A stretch of DNA of 64,000 nucleotides from Haliclona indistincta (Eukaryota; Porifera; Demospongiae; Haplosclerida; Chalinidae). Position 1 is the stretch's first letter. Every line of letters begins with the position of its first letter. Of this stretch, positions 1 to 11,462 are shown piece by piece. Where the stretch lies: contig OZ024790.1 in assembly GCA_964017065.1 (NCBI GenBank), positions 11,453,429 to 11,517,428 of the forward strand. The letters are read 5' to 3'. Both the position numbers and the translations under genes were made by a program. The notes under the pieces were generated by a model. It saw only the letters and a program-made list of their open reading frames with translations. It made no database searches and was not told the DNA's origin.

Positions 1-262
1 TAAGCTTTAGGTTAGCATCAACGCCTAGGTGGGTGGTCTTTTTTATGAGCGTGTCTTCAGCAATGACCTCAAAGTCAGAGGACTCTAATGGTGTCTGAAA
101 TGTGGCAGTTCTGAGTGCTTCTGAACCCCAAAGGATAACATCAGGAATCAGACTATCAGTATGACAATTGTATAGCATTCCAAGTTTGAAATGTTGCCCT
201 AGACAGGGCATCTCAAGAATATCAGCACATTTGACTGTTGAGAGAAAGCCGTCAGCAGACAT
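1..262 (-). CDS. SNTX-FN3-GTPase family gene, copy A (5' end only, runs off left edge)
   Basis: The reverse strand reads an open N-terminus from an ATG at 262 to the window edge. It contains the family motif LGMLYNCHTDSLIPD, equivalent to LGMLYDCRTDSLIPG in the two intact copies further right. This segment belongs to the SNTX (stonustoxin-like) N-terminal region, which structural work places in the perforin superfamily and which also occurs in many non-venom proteins. Copy C starts slightly further upstream at an MSLQAAF sequence. The matching place in copy A has lost that ATG, so the MSADGF start at 262, equivalent to copy B's MSVDDF, is chosen. No stop or frameshift is seen in the visible 87 codons. 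Whether the rest of the gene is intact cannot be judged here. Confidence 0.75.
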   Translation of the reverse strand, partial: MSADGFLSTVKCADILEMPCLGQHFKLGMLYNCHTDSLIPDVILWGSEALRTATFQTPLESSDFEVIAEDTLIKKTTHLGVDANLKL

Positions 263-1835
263 TTTGAAAGCAGCTTGATGCTGAAAGCGCTATGGCTATG
301 TAACTACTAGCGAATTTGTTGTAGTTCAAAGCAACGTGCAAAAAGAGAGGACGTTTGAAGAAGTAACTTTTCTGCTCTTGTCTAGCAATTGATATAAATC
401 CTCTATTGACAGTGGTAGGTTTGTAAGTTCATGCATGTACCTGTATAATTATATATGAGATGAAAATGAATTTTTCTGAGTAACATAAACATTATACACA
501 TGCAGGCACAAAATTATATATACATCATTTCACTGTTCACTCACAACAGCTGGAGTACAAATTATTTAAGATTACAGTAAGTAAGTAACACTATAAAGTG
601 TTGTAACTGTAAAATTCTGTGAGATTCTCAGCTAGGACCAAATTTGTCCAAGGTGGATCATTTTCGTTCAAACCGAAAAGTATCTTAGGAAAATTTTGTG
701 GGCGGACAATTTCGGCATCACCGTACTATTGCTGTTCATTGCTCAGTTATGCTACTGGCTACAATCAGGAGCCCATAAGAGGATGGCTCATGCTACAATA
801 CATGTTAGACTATTAAAAATTTAGTTGTTTTAACTATTGTCGGCAGCAACAATGTAGTTTGTTCATCACGGTGAATTGTTCAAACTGCAACTGTATAATG
901 TTTCTATAAGCTAAGTCAACAAGTTCCACTTTCCATATTAGGGCATAATAATTATAATAATATTAATTTTGAAAAGAGGTCACATTTCCTACTTATAGAA
1001 GCTTATAGGGTAGTTTATAGCTTAACTGTAAAGTTTGGTCAATTTTTACAATGGTATAATGTGTAAATATTATACGTAGAAGCTGTGTAGCTACAGATTG
1101 AATGTTGTTAGCCTCATAATTTTAGCTCCCTGTACTGTTTGATCACGAATTTTGAATGTGTACGGCGTGATAAGAATTGACCCCAATTCACATGCTGCTC
1201 AATATGTGAGAAAAAATAGCCGATATCATAGGAGAACTAGTGACACTTTGATATTAATACTGTTTGTGTCACATAGTATTGATGCTGCAACATAAATGCT
1301 CTAGTGTACAAATGACAAAAATAATATTAATAAATTCCTAGTACGGCTAAGAGACGCATACCATACCAACGCGCGCGAGACGACAGCATGATCGATAACA
1401 TATATGCATGCACGTACGTCTACACCATACTCACCACGTCACGTCGTGTATCAACCAGTAGCCGAGTACCTAGTAGCGTCCCGGGTCTCCAGTCGATTAG
1501 AATGGTGACGTGATTTAGCTACGGCACTATGCAGTGGAGTAAACACATTGTAAAAACGTAACAGGGCAGTTAAAATTATAAAAATCTAGCTTAAAACTAT
1601 GCGGCACACCTGCAAATTGTCAGCTAGAAAACGCACCGAGAGAAACTCGCAACTCTTTACTGCAAGACGGTATGCTGATCCCTCGGCTCAGATCACTGAG
1701 ATCACGGTACGGTGCAGCTAGCTAGCTGCATGCGCTGAATAACCTTCACGCATGCGCGATTCAGCCGAGCACGTGCACGCGTCACGTGTACTGCGATTTT
1801 AGTGAATCTTGATATCTAGAGGAATGGATACAGCT
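263..1835. other. intergenic, no gene recognised
   Basis: Upstream region of copy A. AT-rich with a slightly more GC-rich, CpG-containing patch around 1360-1780. Only short unrelated reading frames are present. I see no repeat boundary or RNA gene that I can support. Confidence 0.5.
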
Positions 1836-2065
1836 CTCAGAGCTCTTTGACAGTTAGGCAGCTCAAACCACGGTGGAAGGAAATAGTAGGCCGCCTACTA
1901 CTTCCTTCCACCGTGGATCGAACTAGACAGCGTCTACTTCTAACATCTCTGCGAGTGTACACAATTGTTATCTTCTCTCAGATAGAGTTACAAACACGCA
2001 TGCGTGTGACACTTGACAGTACAGTATTGCAAGATCTCGGAAAACCACTGTATCTATCCTCGCAT
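1836..2065 (+). repeat. dispersed repeat, copy 1 (partner at 35020-35234, opposite strand)
   Basis: This stretch matches the reverse complement of 35020-35234. Both can be read to give related peptides (LLLTSLRVYT... here, LLLTSLRAYT... there), with the shared core TLDSTVLQDL / TLDGIVLQDL. It is a repeat family carrying an old coding fragment of unknown origin. Copy 1 has an extra near-perfect hairpin at 1868-1916 that copy 2 largely lacks. Confidence 0.6.
1868..1916. repeat. 49-base hairpin palindrome
   Basis: The left arm starts CCACGGTGGAAGGAA and the right arm ends TTCCTTCCACCGTGG. The TAGTAGGC / GCCTACTA inner arms also pair, leaving almost no loop and only small mismatches. It sits inside the dispersed repeat at 1836-2065. 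Confidence 0.75.
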
Positions 2066-2408
2066 TGGATTGGTCATGCATGTCTACTTTGATCCACTTT
2101 CACATAGTACATGATGCAAGATGATCATGTTCTAAACGGTTGTGTCACTTGCTTGTGACTATACTCACAACCCAACCACAGAAGGATAATTTCATCGAGT
2201 TTGCTTATTAGTTATGTTGAAGCTGGTCTCAAATCTGTCCCTTACAGCCTTTAGCCCATAGCTAATGACACTATTGGCATCATACTTCGAATTTCATCAA
2301 AAATGCTGAAATTAAGCCAAATTGTAGATTACCAAACGTAAAAGTATCCAGTGGGTTTTCGGCATGTCCCCACAAAACTGGATTTCCTTGTTTTCTAAGG
2401 CTTCAATT

Positions 2409-3356
2409 CTTTTGCTGTCTGATCTTCAACTGTTATTGTATAGGACTCTTCCTTTCGATCATATCAAAGTACTCCACTTCTGTAAGACGATTAGGCTGCT
2501 TTGACGTGCTTCATTCATTGCACCAAAAACAGCTGTAGACATGTTGTCAAGCTCTTTTTCCATGTTTGTGATTACAAGTTCCACTTACTCCTTATTAGAC
2601 AGTGCTGATTCATGACGGACCTTTAAATCCTCAGATTCTGGTTACCTTTTCTTGGTAAAGTTCAAATCAATAAGGATTATTTCTGTAAAATGAAAATTCC
2701 ATAGGCAGTTTTTAGGACAGGCTCTGCATTCAACATCTTATCATTGCTGAACAACGGTATTTATCTCCATCATTAGCATACATGCAATCCTGATGACATG
2801 TATAGTTACATGTGAGGCAGTTTGTAGTGTATTACTGCTTGGAAGGTCTACCTTTGACTACTTTAACTACATAAGTGATGTCCTGATTGGCAAGGATATC
2901 AGCTTGACGATCTCTCAACATTTCTCCCTGTTGTTTCAATTCATCAATTTTGCTAAAAAAAATCAGCAGCAATTTGTGATTGCAGCTCCTGAACAGCTGT
3001 TTCCAAGCTTTCACGTTCTTCTCGAAAATCTTGAGATTTCGCAGTTGAAAAGTCTCTGCGAAAAATTCATCAAAACTGTTGTAATTCATTTTCCAAAACA
3101 TGCTCTCAAATTCATGAGCTTGTTGTGATAATTTTGCTGTAAAAAAAGTGCAGAATTATTGAATTTAACGAATGCCTTGAAGGGTACACCAGCGGTTTTT
3201 GCTGCATCAAGAACGGGCGGTCGCTTTCCATCACCTGAAGTGATCATCAGAAAGATGTTACTAGCTATGTCCTTGCCAAAGAATTCGGTCAAATATATAA
3301 CGTTGTGTTAATGTCAGTTGATCTAGAGGAGCCTGAACGACAAAAGCCTATATTCC
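2409..3356 (-). pseudogene. 3' fragment of an SNTX-FN3-GTPase family gene (decayed)
   Basis: The reverse strand aligns by eye with the last third of copies B and C: the end of the GTPase domain (NIFLMIT, RPPVLDA, FKFNNSALF), the following helical region, the Cys-rich patch and the C-terminal coiled coil with an EVEYFD-like remnant. It is broken into several frames by small insertions and deletions, and internal blocks such as the Cys-rich region are shortened. The N-terminal region, FN3 domains and P-loop are absent. It lies upstream of copy A and in the same orientation, so it is the relic of a further array member, not the 3' end of copy A. Confidence 0.85.
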
Positions 3357-3512
3357 AAATAAATATTATAGTCGTGCTATTCTGCTTTTTAGAAACGGCG
3401 CCTTTTCTAAATAAAGCACATTGTTGTACAACAGGGAAGTTTGTATAACATGTAAACAAGGCAGATTCAGACCGACTGCGAGTAATACAGTGAGTCTACA
3501 GTTAATCTAACA

Positions 3513-3855
3513 ATGACATTGCCTCAGAGCATTTGGTTGTTGTTATTGCTGAATGTTATCAACGTAGTAACCGGTAAGGCCGCCATCTTTTACAGTACAC
3601 CGTCTCAGCGAATTACCGTTTTCTCTTACCTATTTAGGCCAGATAGCCATCTCGAACGGTCCCATTAGACTGTGGAGAAATGGCACTACGTCACTCTCGT
3701 ACAGCTCTGGACGAGTACAAGTTGTGAACGACCATCAATGGGGAAACATCTGTGATAACGACGGCAACTTTGGAATAACAGAGGCGACTGTAATCTGTCA
3801 TCAATTGGGATACATGACTGCTACTGGCTACAGTAGAGCGAGTAGTGATACGTGA

Positions 3856-3931
<76 letters not shown>

Positions 3932-6900
3932 GATGATTGCGTGTGCTAGATGACTTATATCTGCCATAGAAATTTGTGTGTGCAAAGTATAATTAACATT
4001 GTAATGTACATCTTGCTAACTGTACAGGATACATTCACTTGTTGGCGGACAATGTGTGATCAATGTAGACTAAGCATACTAGCACGTACCAGTAGTCTGA
4101 TCTCGGGTGATTTGCATATTAACATGTCCTCCTCTAGCAAGAGTCATAATACCAACTAGTCAATACATGCAGCATGCCTAGATTATGATACATTGTCATG
4201 TCAGCTATGATTTTGGATTTGGGTAACAGATATCTTCAGTAAAGTTTTGAGAAAATTTGTGCAAGGGAGTTCAGAGTTCAAAAGTTAGTGTTAATTAGGA
4301 TAATGATCTGTTTTAAAGATTATAACAGGAAATTGTCATGGTTACTGATCAGAATTTATATGTCTTCTTCACTTATAGATTTAGCAATATAGATTAAGGA
4401 CAACAGTTCATTACCTAAGAGTATGCAACCATCAATGACTCAATATACCCCATTGGACAGTGTTGGGCATTTTCTGCTACGTCACAAGTTTGTACAGCAC
4501 AAAGCATTATTAGAACTGCAATGCTAATGATATTCACAACAGTAGTAATGATAATCATCGCTATGCATAGGTAAACTTGTGAGTAGAAAATGTCCAACGC
4601 TGTCCAATATTTCCAGTTGCATACTCTTAGGTAATGAACTCTTGTTAGGATGTTTGTAATGTATTATGCATTATCCCTAGGTTTGGCACTGACACCTTGC
4701 CAGCAGTGCTCAGCAGTGTGAGCTGTTCTTCTGCATCATTTCTAGTGATTCACCAATGCGATTATTCCACTCCTTCCACATCATGTACTAATAATATTGA
4801 TATATCGGTTACCTGCCGTGAGTTAATACACACATGAACATAATTATAGTGAAATAATATACTTGAACTATTCATAACAGAGTGTTTTAAAATATCATCA
4901 CCAAAGGACATTTTATCGCGGCACCAAAAATTCCCCTATCGGAACCTAAATTTGGCGATTTTAGCGATCAAATTTTTTTTGGCAAATGGCTGTTCTTGAA
5001 ATTGAAAAGGAATCAACTCTATAGACCCCTTGCGGTTGACGTCACAAGACCACACCTACCACTTCCGGGCAATAGTGGCCGCCATGTTGGTGTACCATGC
5101 ATAATCGTTAATACATGTACAGTAATGGTGATCTGTGCAGTTATTGCCTTCTTGAAAGTTGTGAAGCTGTCTCTAAACTTTTGTAGTTCAGCATTTGGTC
5201 TCTTCAGTACGGACTGGGGTACAGAATCAAGTAGACGCAGACCGTGCACTGTTGTTATCGCTGGCCACTTCACTACGTCGTCATCCCACAGCATCTCCTC
5301 GTATGAATCAACGCCGCCAATGAGACTGATCTTTTCGGTGTATCTTGTTCTTGCGGCATCGTTCAAACTAGCTGCATAGCCAGCGTTAAAGCGCTTCTTC
5401 GTACACTGCTGCATTCTCGGCTGCATTGCAATAGATTATGCGCGCCGTACGTGGTACACCAACATGGCGGTTAACAACCGTTGCTATGAATAAACTATGC
5501 GAAAAATGACGTAATTGCAAGGGGTCTATATATGATGTATAGATTGCTTGTGCTTGTGCATCACTGTCGTTTTCTACTTAATGATTCATTACACATGCAT
5601 ATAGTGTGATACCCACCTACCACCAAAAATTGATTGAACGTCATGAGTGTACATAAGATTTTGAACTAGCCGGAACTAGCAACACTTTTGGTACTGAAGC
5701 GCTGTTTATTACCATTGCAGACACAAGCCACTACTTCAATGATTACATAATGATGTGTTGTTATATAACTCTGCAGTTTCTCGCAGGATCTGGGTTAATC
5801 CTTACGCTACTCAAATTCGTCTTAGTGGAGGAGCCACTGTCAATCAGGGTCTAGTTGATGTTTACTGTAATGGACGATGGGGAACTATTTGCAGTAGTGG
5901 ATTTGGCAAAAATAATGCTGACACAGTTTGTCGACAATTGGGATATGAACGAGCATATCGATACAACCACCTCTCAATGTGAGTGAGCTAGCCTTTTATT
6001 AACATTATAATTTTCACGAATGTGTTTCTATAGGCGTGGTGATTCCAGTCTGCCAATTTGGTTCAGGGGTCTTTCATGTCCCTCAGCAAGAACGTGTGTT
6101 AAAAATTGTGGAATTAGTTCCTGTCCAAGAAATTATTTCTGTAGCCACTCAAGTGACATCACTGTTGAATGCCGTGAGTTGTTATGCTCTCAACCATCAT
6201 TCATACTCGAAACATGCATTTAAATAGCAAGTTTGCCATCAGCAATGCATTAGTAGTTAACGTCACGGATATACATAAATTTCATGTTACTGCTCTGCTA
6301 TTCACAGATTCTCCTTCTCGTTATACCTCAACTACTCAAATTACCTGCAACAGATATATAAGTAAGTGTAGATTTCTACATGTGTATGTTGATTGTCTTT
6401 ATAGAAATTAAACTTCATGCTAATCATTGGTTGCAAAGAAATTAAAAAGATTTCTATCGAAATCAAAAGGATGTAGGGTTGTGAAATCTACCACTGGTCC
6501 ACAATGCAATCTAACAAGGAACAAGCTTGGAATGGTAACATGATTGACTTGCTAACAGACCATAGATCCCTACATCAGTGGCTGTATATAAGATGTCACA
6601 AGCGGAATGCACGTCAGGTGTCAACAGCAACTAGCTGACCTAGCTATAGTCAACCACAGCAGCCACTGATGTAGGGATCTATGGTCTGTTAGCAAGTCAA
6701 TCATGTTACCATTCCAAGCTTGTTCCTTGTTAGATTGCATTGTGGACCAGTGGTAGATTTCACAACCCTACATCCTTTTGATTTCGATAGAAATCTTTTT
6801 AATTTCTTGTTTGTATCCTTTTTACTTTTTATTGAAGTGCAGTTCAATATCATGAACGTACTGAGCCGTTTCCACCATTGATTTAGTTTTCCTGTTGTTG

Positions 6901-9900
6901 ATGGCTTTTCTTTATTATTAACAATTTTAAACTTGATAGCTAAAAATAATTATTATGCTGTACATATCAGCTCGCCTACGCATACATGCATGCACGAAGT
7001 GCATACGAGCCCCGCCCACACTAGTTTGTAGATCTGAACGGCGGTTATAATTATCTGGCAAGCGCAGAATGGTGATCCTATACGTTCAGACGATCTTACC
7101 GTTCTTCGAAGACTCCAGACAGATATGTGTTCTCCGTGATCCATACGGAGCGGAGATACTCAAGGTAGTGCTTGGTCACGTGCGCAAACCACTGCTTGGT
7201 CACGTGCGTATTGCGCAATCACAATAATGGCGTCTAACACTTAGCTGACAATGGATCACGATCGAGAACTCGCGGAATGTATATCGCCGTTTCGCTAAAA
7301 ACAAAGTTCAAAAGGCACCTGCCAGGAGAATTTGACGACTGTTCGTGGGTGTTTTGGTCTCGGCAATACTCGCGTAAAGGCGCTAGGCGCGCTGAAGAAG
7401 AAAGAAAGAAGAAAGAAGAAAACGAAGATGACGAAACTCGATTTTCACCGTTTCTAGGTTCGTCGCTTTAGTAACAGTGTAGAGCACTCTCCTTGCTACT
7501 GTAAGATGGGGCAACGCCAGAGAGCAGATCTAAGTTTCCTTGAACGTATAAATTCACCACCTGGCGAAATATCAGCGTTTGAACGCTAATACATGTATGT
7601 AGCCGCCATTTTGTTTTTCCGTTCAACCCTACATAGGGAGGCACTACCGTGCCTCCCTAATATACTGGACTGCTAGTTTGAAGTAATACTCATTACTGGA
7701 AGATGTAATGTCAACTATGCATGTGTTTGGTAGTTGTTTAGTCCATAAATGGACCTAAGTGACAATAAATTGAAAGTCACTAAACTTTAAAATGGACGTA
7801 CATGTATTTGTCCCGTATTTTTGTGGGTATACAAAATACACTTGCATACACTTATTTAAAAATTTCGTAGCAAGAATTTTGTGTGTTAATTTTGGCATTG
7901 ACTCTATCCACAAAATTTTGTTACAGCCAATGTATAATTATATGTACGTTGAATACCAATTTGTTCACAAAATTTGCTTGAGACTAGCTACTGAGATAAA
8001 TATCTGTTTGCTTTATCAGATGTGGATGGAGCCATGATACTGTGGCGCAATGGTGTAACCAACCCTGCATTTACCTCTGGTCGAGTAAAGCTACTCTACT
8101 ACGTTCGGTGGGGTAATATTAACAACTGTGGCCCAAAAAACTTAGCACTAACAGAAGCTACAGTGGTCTGTCACCAGCTGGGATATACTGGAGCAGTTGG
8201 TTACTCCACAGCAGGAGATGATTCGTAAGACACTCTTCAATAGTTTCGATAAAATCAAGTGATGTAGAATTTTAGCTACATGTGCCTCCGAATTTATGTG
8301 CATGCAAAAAATTGTTGGCATAAGAATTAATGATCTGTACTGTACTGAGCTACAGGGGCGTATCTGAACCCGGGCCCACACGGGCCTGGGCCCTACCATC
8401 AAACTGTGCAAATAATTATATTCATTATTAATTGCTATTATATTCACGTGTGTGCGCACAATAAGAATCAAAACTTAGTGTACCACAGAGTCCACAGTGC
8501 AGCGGTGCAGCTGATCAGTCCACTCAACTTCTCTGCCAAGTTGCTACCACAAAAACAGTGTTACTTTAGTCCGCATAGCTAGTAATAAAGTATTGTTTTG
8601 CAGACAATAATGACCGGATATGGGCGTGGTTAACTAGGCGTGGTCAATAAAAATTAATGAGGCCCTACCAACAACAGTGGGCCAGCTACGCCCCTGCTGA
8701 GCTAATGTACCTTTTTGATATTCTTTCTGTTATAACTAGAGTTCTTAAAATGCATGCTGCTGCCAAGTCTGCGTATACATGTACATGCTGGCTCAGTGAC
8801 AGCAGGAAAACTCTCTCAAGGAATTATATTCAACAACCAAGCTGTTGAGAGCTATTTCGCGACAATCTTTGAGCAGTAAAGCAGTATTTTGATGACATGC
8901 ACACATACGTTCCCGTAACTATACCGCCAAGGAACCCTCAGGTGTCCAGGGTGATGAGCTGAGTCTCATATATGGTACAAGTCCCATCAATATGCTCAAA
9001 TTATTAGCTGTTGTAGTTGGTGCAAGACAGACTATAGAAACATGATTAATTTTGTATACCCTTCGAGTTTTGAGTGTATGATGATTTTGCCTGCAATGTG
9101 CCCATCTGCAGGTTCGGCATTGACACTAGCCCCACAGTGATGGGTAATGTGAGCTGTTCTACTTCTTCATATTTGACGATACATCAGTGCAATAACATTA
9201 TTGGCATTTATGATCCACCTTATTCCAGTATTGGACTCATCCCCTCATCTTGCAGACAAGATATCAATGATATTGCTGTAACCTGCTGTGAGCATTATGT
9301 AATTGCAAAATTACGTGATTAGCAGTGGTGTATCCAGGATTTGGAGTAGGAGGGTGCTTAATTATATATTCATACAAACCACACCCATTATTTATTGACC
9401 ACGCCCGAAATTATTATTATTATTACAGTAAATTTGAAATTCAAGCAAGCTTTGCATAATGCAGCTGTTCTCTGAGCTAGTATAGTAAAACGTGAATTCC
9501 TATGGCAAGCAAGCCACTAATTACCTTACTAAATAATGGCAAACATTAATTATTTTTGCTAAGCATGGTTAACTATATCTTATGCCTCATTAAAAAGAAA
9601 TTTCTGGTTCTTAGGGGGGTGCTCAAGCACTGAAAGCATCCTTGTAAAAGCGCCCCTGATTACGTAATTGTAATTGCTTTTATGCTGACTTTTATGCATT
9701 ACATGCATACTAGTCTTGCTACAAGTTGTTATAATTGCCAATTTAAAATATTCTTGCAGAGATTATTTTATACACATGCTATGTCAGAGGTGTTATTCAA
9801 TGTATTTAGTAGCTAATCCATTTCTCATGCATTATCGCAGACACCAGTAGAGTATGGGATAATCCTTATCCTCTTCAAATTCGTCTTGTTCGAGGATTAT

Positions 9901-11030
9901 CTGTCAACCATGGTCTTGTTGAGGTGTACTGTAATGGACAATGGGGAACTATGTGTGCTAGATCATTTCAACGAAATGATGCCATTACTATATGCAAGCA
10001 GCTTGGATACAGTTCAGTACGATTTTATAATTATGATGATAGGAAAATGTGAGCCTGAAATGTACGCATGTGCTAATAATCTGTTTATTTGTTGTAATTT
10101 GTAGTGTTGGAACCTCTGACCAACCTATCTGGTTATCTAATGCACGATGTGGTACAGTACGTCCTTGTCTTGGTAACTGTCAAGGTGCCACTTGCCCCAC
10201 ATCACGTGCACAAACCTGTACACACTCTGAAGATGTCACTATTGAATGCACTTATGAGGGTAAGATGAATCGAAGTCATTCCTGCATATAAATGCTTTGC
10301 CATATTGAATTTTGTTTCTTTCAGGGTATGACGATGCTTCTACCACAATGAATGACACCTGTATAAATGCTCAGAAAAAAACAGGTCAGTATAATTATTT
10401 TAAAGGTCATTGCATTTATGTAGGTATTGTTTTTCTAGCGCACACAGTTTCCCTAATAAACGGCCCTGAAACTCATCCTAGTAAGCAGACTATAACATGT
10501 AGACTATTACATTGTACATGTATTTATTTTTCTAGCACAAACTGTTTCTCTGACAAATGGCCGTCCTAGTAAGCAGATTGTAACTATGATTGCAACATAG
10601 TGACATGATTCTCTCTCATAATGTAGCTTCATCAAGTGCTGTCACATCAGGTCTGGTTATTATTGGCAGTGTTCTCGGAGGAGTTGTTCTGATTATAGCA
10701 ATACTCATTGTATTGTCTGTGATTGTCATAGCACGCAAGCTTAAGACTACAAATCAAAGTGCACCGATTCTAGTCAACCACACTACTGGATATCCTACTA
10801 TGTCATATAGACCTGAACAGTCGTCTGTTCCTTTTAACTTGCCACAACCTGTCAGTGAAGAACCAGTCACCCACATTCAAACCACTGATTGTGATTTCAC
10901 TAAGGCTCCTCCTCCTGCTTATGATCTTCATCAAAACTTCACTGAGTACAAAGAAACTCTGCCACCATCATACAGTGAAGTGGGAAACCAACCTATCCCT
11001 ACACCTCCCTCCTACACAGACTCTCAATAA
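3513..11030 (+). CDS. SRCR-domain transmembrane receptor (4 SRCR, 1 TM, PPxY tail)
   Basis: Hand-built exons: 3513-3573, 3638-3851, 4681-4817, 5777-5978, 6034-6173, 6308-6361, 8020-8224, 9112-9287, 9841-10048, 10105-10259, 10325-10384, 10439-10480, 10536-10568, 10627-11030. They sum to 697 codons without an internal stop. The protein has a signal peptide (MTLPQSIWLLLLLNVINVVTG), four SRCR domains each split over two exons, short linkers, a membrane helix (about GLVIIGSVLGGVVLIIAILI) and a 100-residue cytoplasmic tail with PPAY, PPSY and PPSY motifs. SRCR domains mediate ligand binding in scavenger and adhesion receptors, and PPxY motifs bind WW domains such as those of Nedd4-type ligases (family knowledge). 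SRCR1 resembles SRCR3 and SRCR2 resembles SRCR4, suggesting a two-domain unit was duplicated. All domain-border introns are phase 1. Ligand unknown. Confidence 0.88.
3861..3929. repeat. (AC)n microsatellite
   Basis: About 69 bases of uninterrupted AC dinucleotide, starting ten bases after the donor site of SRCR receptor exon 2. Confidence 0.98.
4406..4639. mobile_element. MITE with perfect 24-base terminal inverted repeats
   Basis: The left end 4406-4429 (GTTCATTACCTAAGAGTATG then CAAC) and the right end 4616-4639 are exact reverse complements. Subterminal sequence also partly pairs (CCATTGGACAGTGTTGG against CCAACGCTGTCCAATA). It lies in intron 2 of the SRCR receptor. No coding capacity and no clear target-site duplication. 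Confidence 0.85.
5020..5530. mobile_element. non-autonomous inverted-repeat element carrying a 135-codon frame
   Basis: Ends TATAGACCCCTTGC (5020-5033) and GCAAGGGGTCTATA (5517-5530) are perfect inverted repeats. An inner pair, CCGCCATGTTGGTGTACCA near 5080 and its complement near 5455-5473, strengthens the foldback. Between them the minus strand carries a 135-codon frame (5426-5019) with a plausible protein core, RTRYTEKISLIGGVDSYEEM, that resembles host or transposon protein rather than random sequence. I do not recognise the family. It sits in intron 3 of the SRCR receptor. Confidence 0.7.
6436..7661. mobile_element. foldback-headed repeat, copy 1 (partner 32412-33632)
   Basis: It opens with a long foldback: 6436-6600 pairs with about 6655-6808 (for example CATAGATCCCTACATCAGTG against CACTGATGTAGGGATCTATG). 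An 850-base tail follows, ending in a hairpin GGGAGGCACTACCGTGCCTCCC. The same layout recurs at 32412-33632, so it is one element family about 1.2 kb long. The tail has a short frame (7277-7471) beginning MYIAVSLKTKFKRH with a Lys/Glu-rich end; copy 2 has the diverged equivalent. The element lies in intron 6 of the SRCR receptor. Confidence 0.8.
8353..8696. mobile_element. hAT-like MITE with 8-base target-site duplication
   Basis: Terminal inverted repeats CAGGGGCGTATCT (8353) and AGCTACGCCCCTG (ending 8696), with subterminal GGGCCCAC / GTGGGCC. It is flanked by the identical 8-mer CTGAGCTA at 8345-8352 and 8697-8704. An 8-base duplication and CAGGGG-type ends are typical of hAT elements. No coding capacity. 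Located in intron 7 of the SRCR receptor. Confidence 0.88.
9324..9656. mobile_element. degenerate hAT-like MITE
   Basis: Begins CAGTGGTGTATCCAGGAT and ends AAAGCGCCCCTG, an imperfect inverted pair similar to the element at 8353-8696, with internal pieces GGGTGCTTA and GGGGGTGCTCA. The flanks share ATTACGT-like sequence but no clean duplication. Located in intron 8 of the SRCR receptor. Confidence 0.55.
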
Positions 11031-11462
11031 CAGTATAATCATTGTGTACACTGTTGTATCTGTATTGGGCAACAATATCTTTCAATCAAGGAAGTTTGAA
11101 AACTAACTTGCAGTTAAACGTACTGCGACAGTGCAACTTGGCATCGAATTCGAGCACCTGTCCTTGAGCATGTTCTCGACCCTTACATACTTGCACGTAC
11201 AGAACTAAGCATTGTTAATTTGTTAACTACTACAACAATATACAATTATAACTGGTTACATACAGTACTTTGAATTTAATCACTCAGCACACATTATTGA
11301 AATAACTAACAAATTAGTTCCATTTGTGACTAGCTAGCTATAATATTGAGAACAAAAATAAGTAATGAAAGCATAGTGTCAAGAATTGTTATTGTAAGGA
11401 AATTAAATTCTAATAATAAAGTAAAGTAGTGCAAATCATATAAGTCATTCAGTAAATAATTA
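11031..11462. other. convergent intergenic spacer
   Basis: Lies between the stop of the SRCR receptor (plus) and the stop of SNTX-FN3-GTPase copy B (minus), so it must hold both 3' UTRs. An AATAAA-like AATAATAAAG lies around 11412. No further gene is visible. Confidence 0.5.

Noticed and set aside
3861..3929. AC repeat as a regulatory element of the SRCR gene
   Set aside because: Ordinary microsatellite; nothing in the sequence shows a regulatory role.
4996..5379. 127-codon plus frame
   Set aside because: Shadow of the better minus-strand frame within the same inverted-repeat element.
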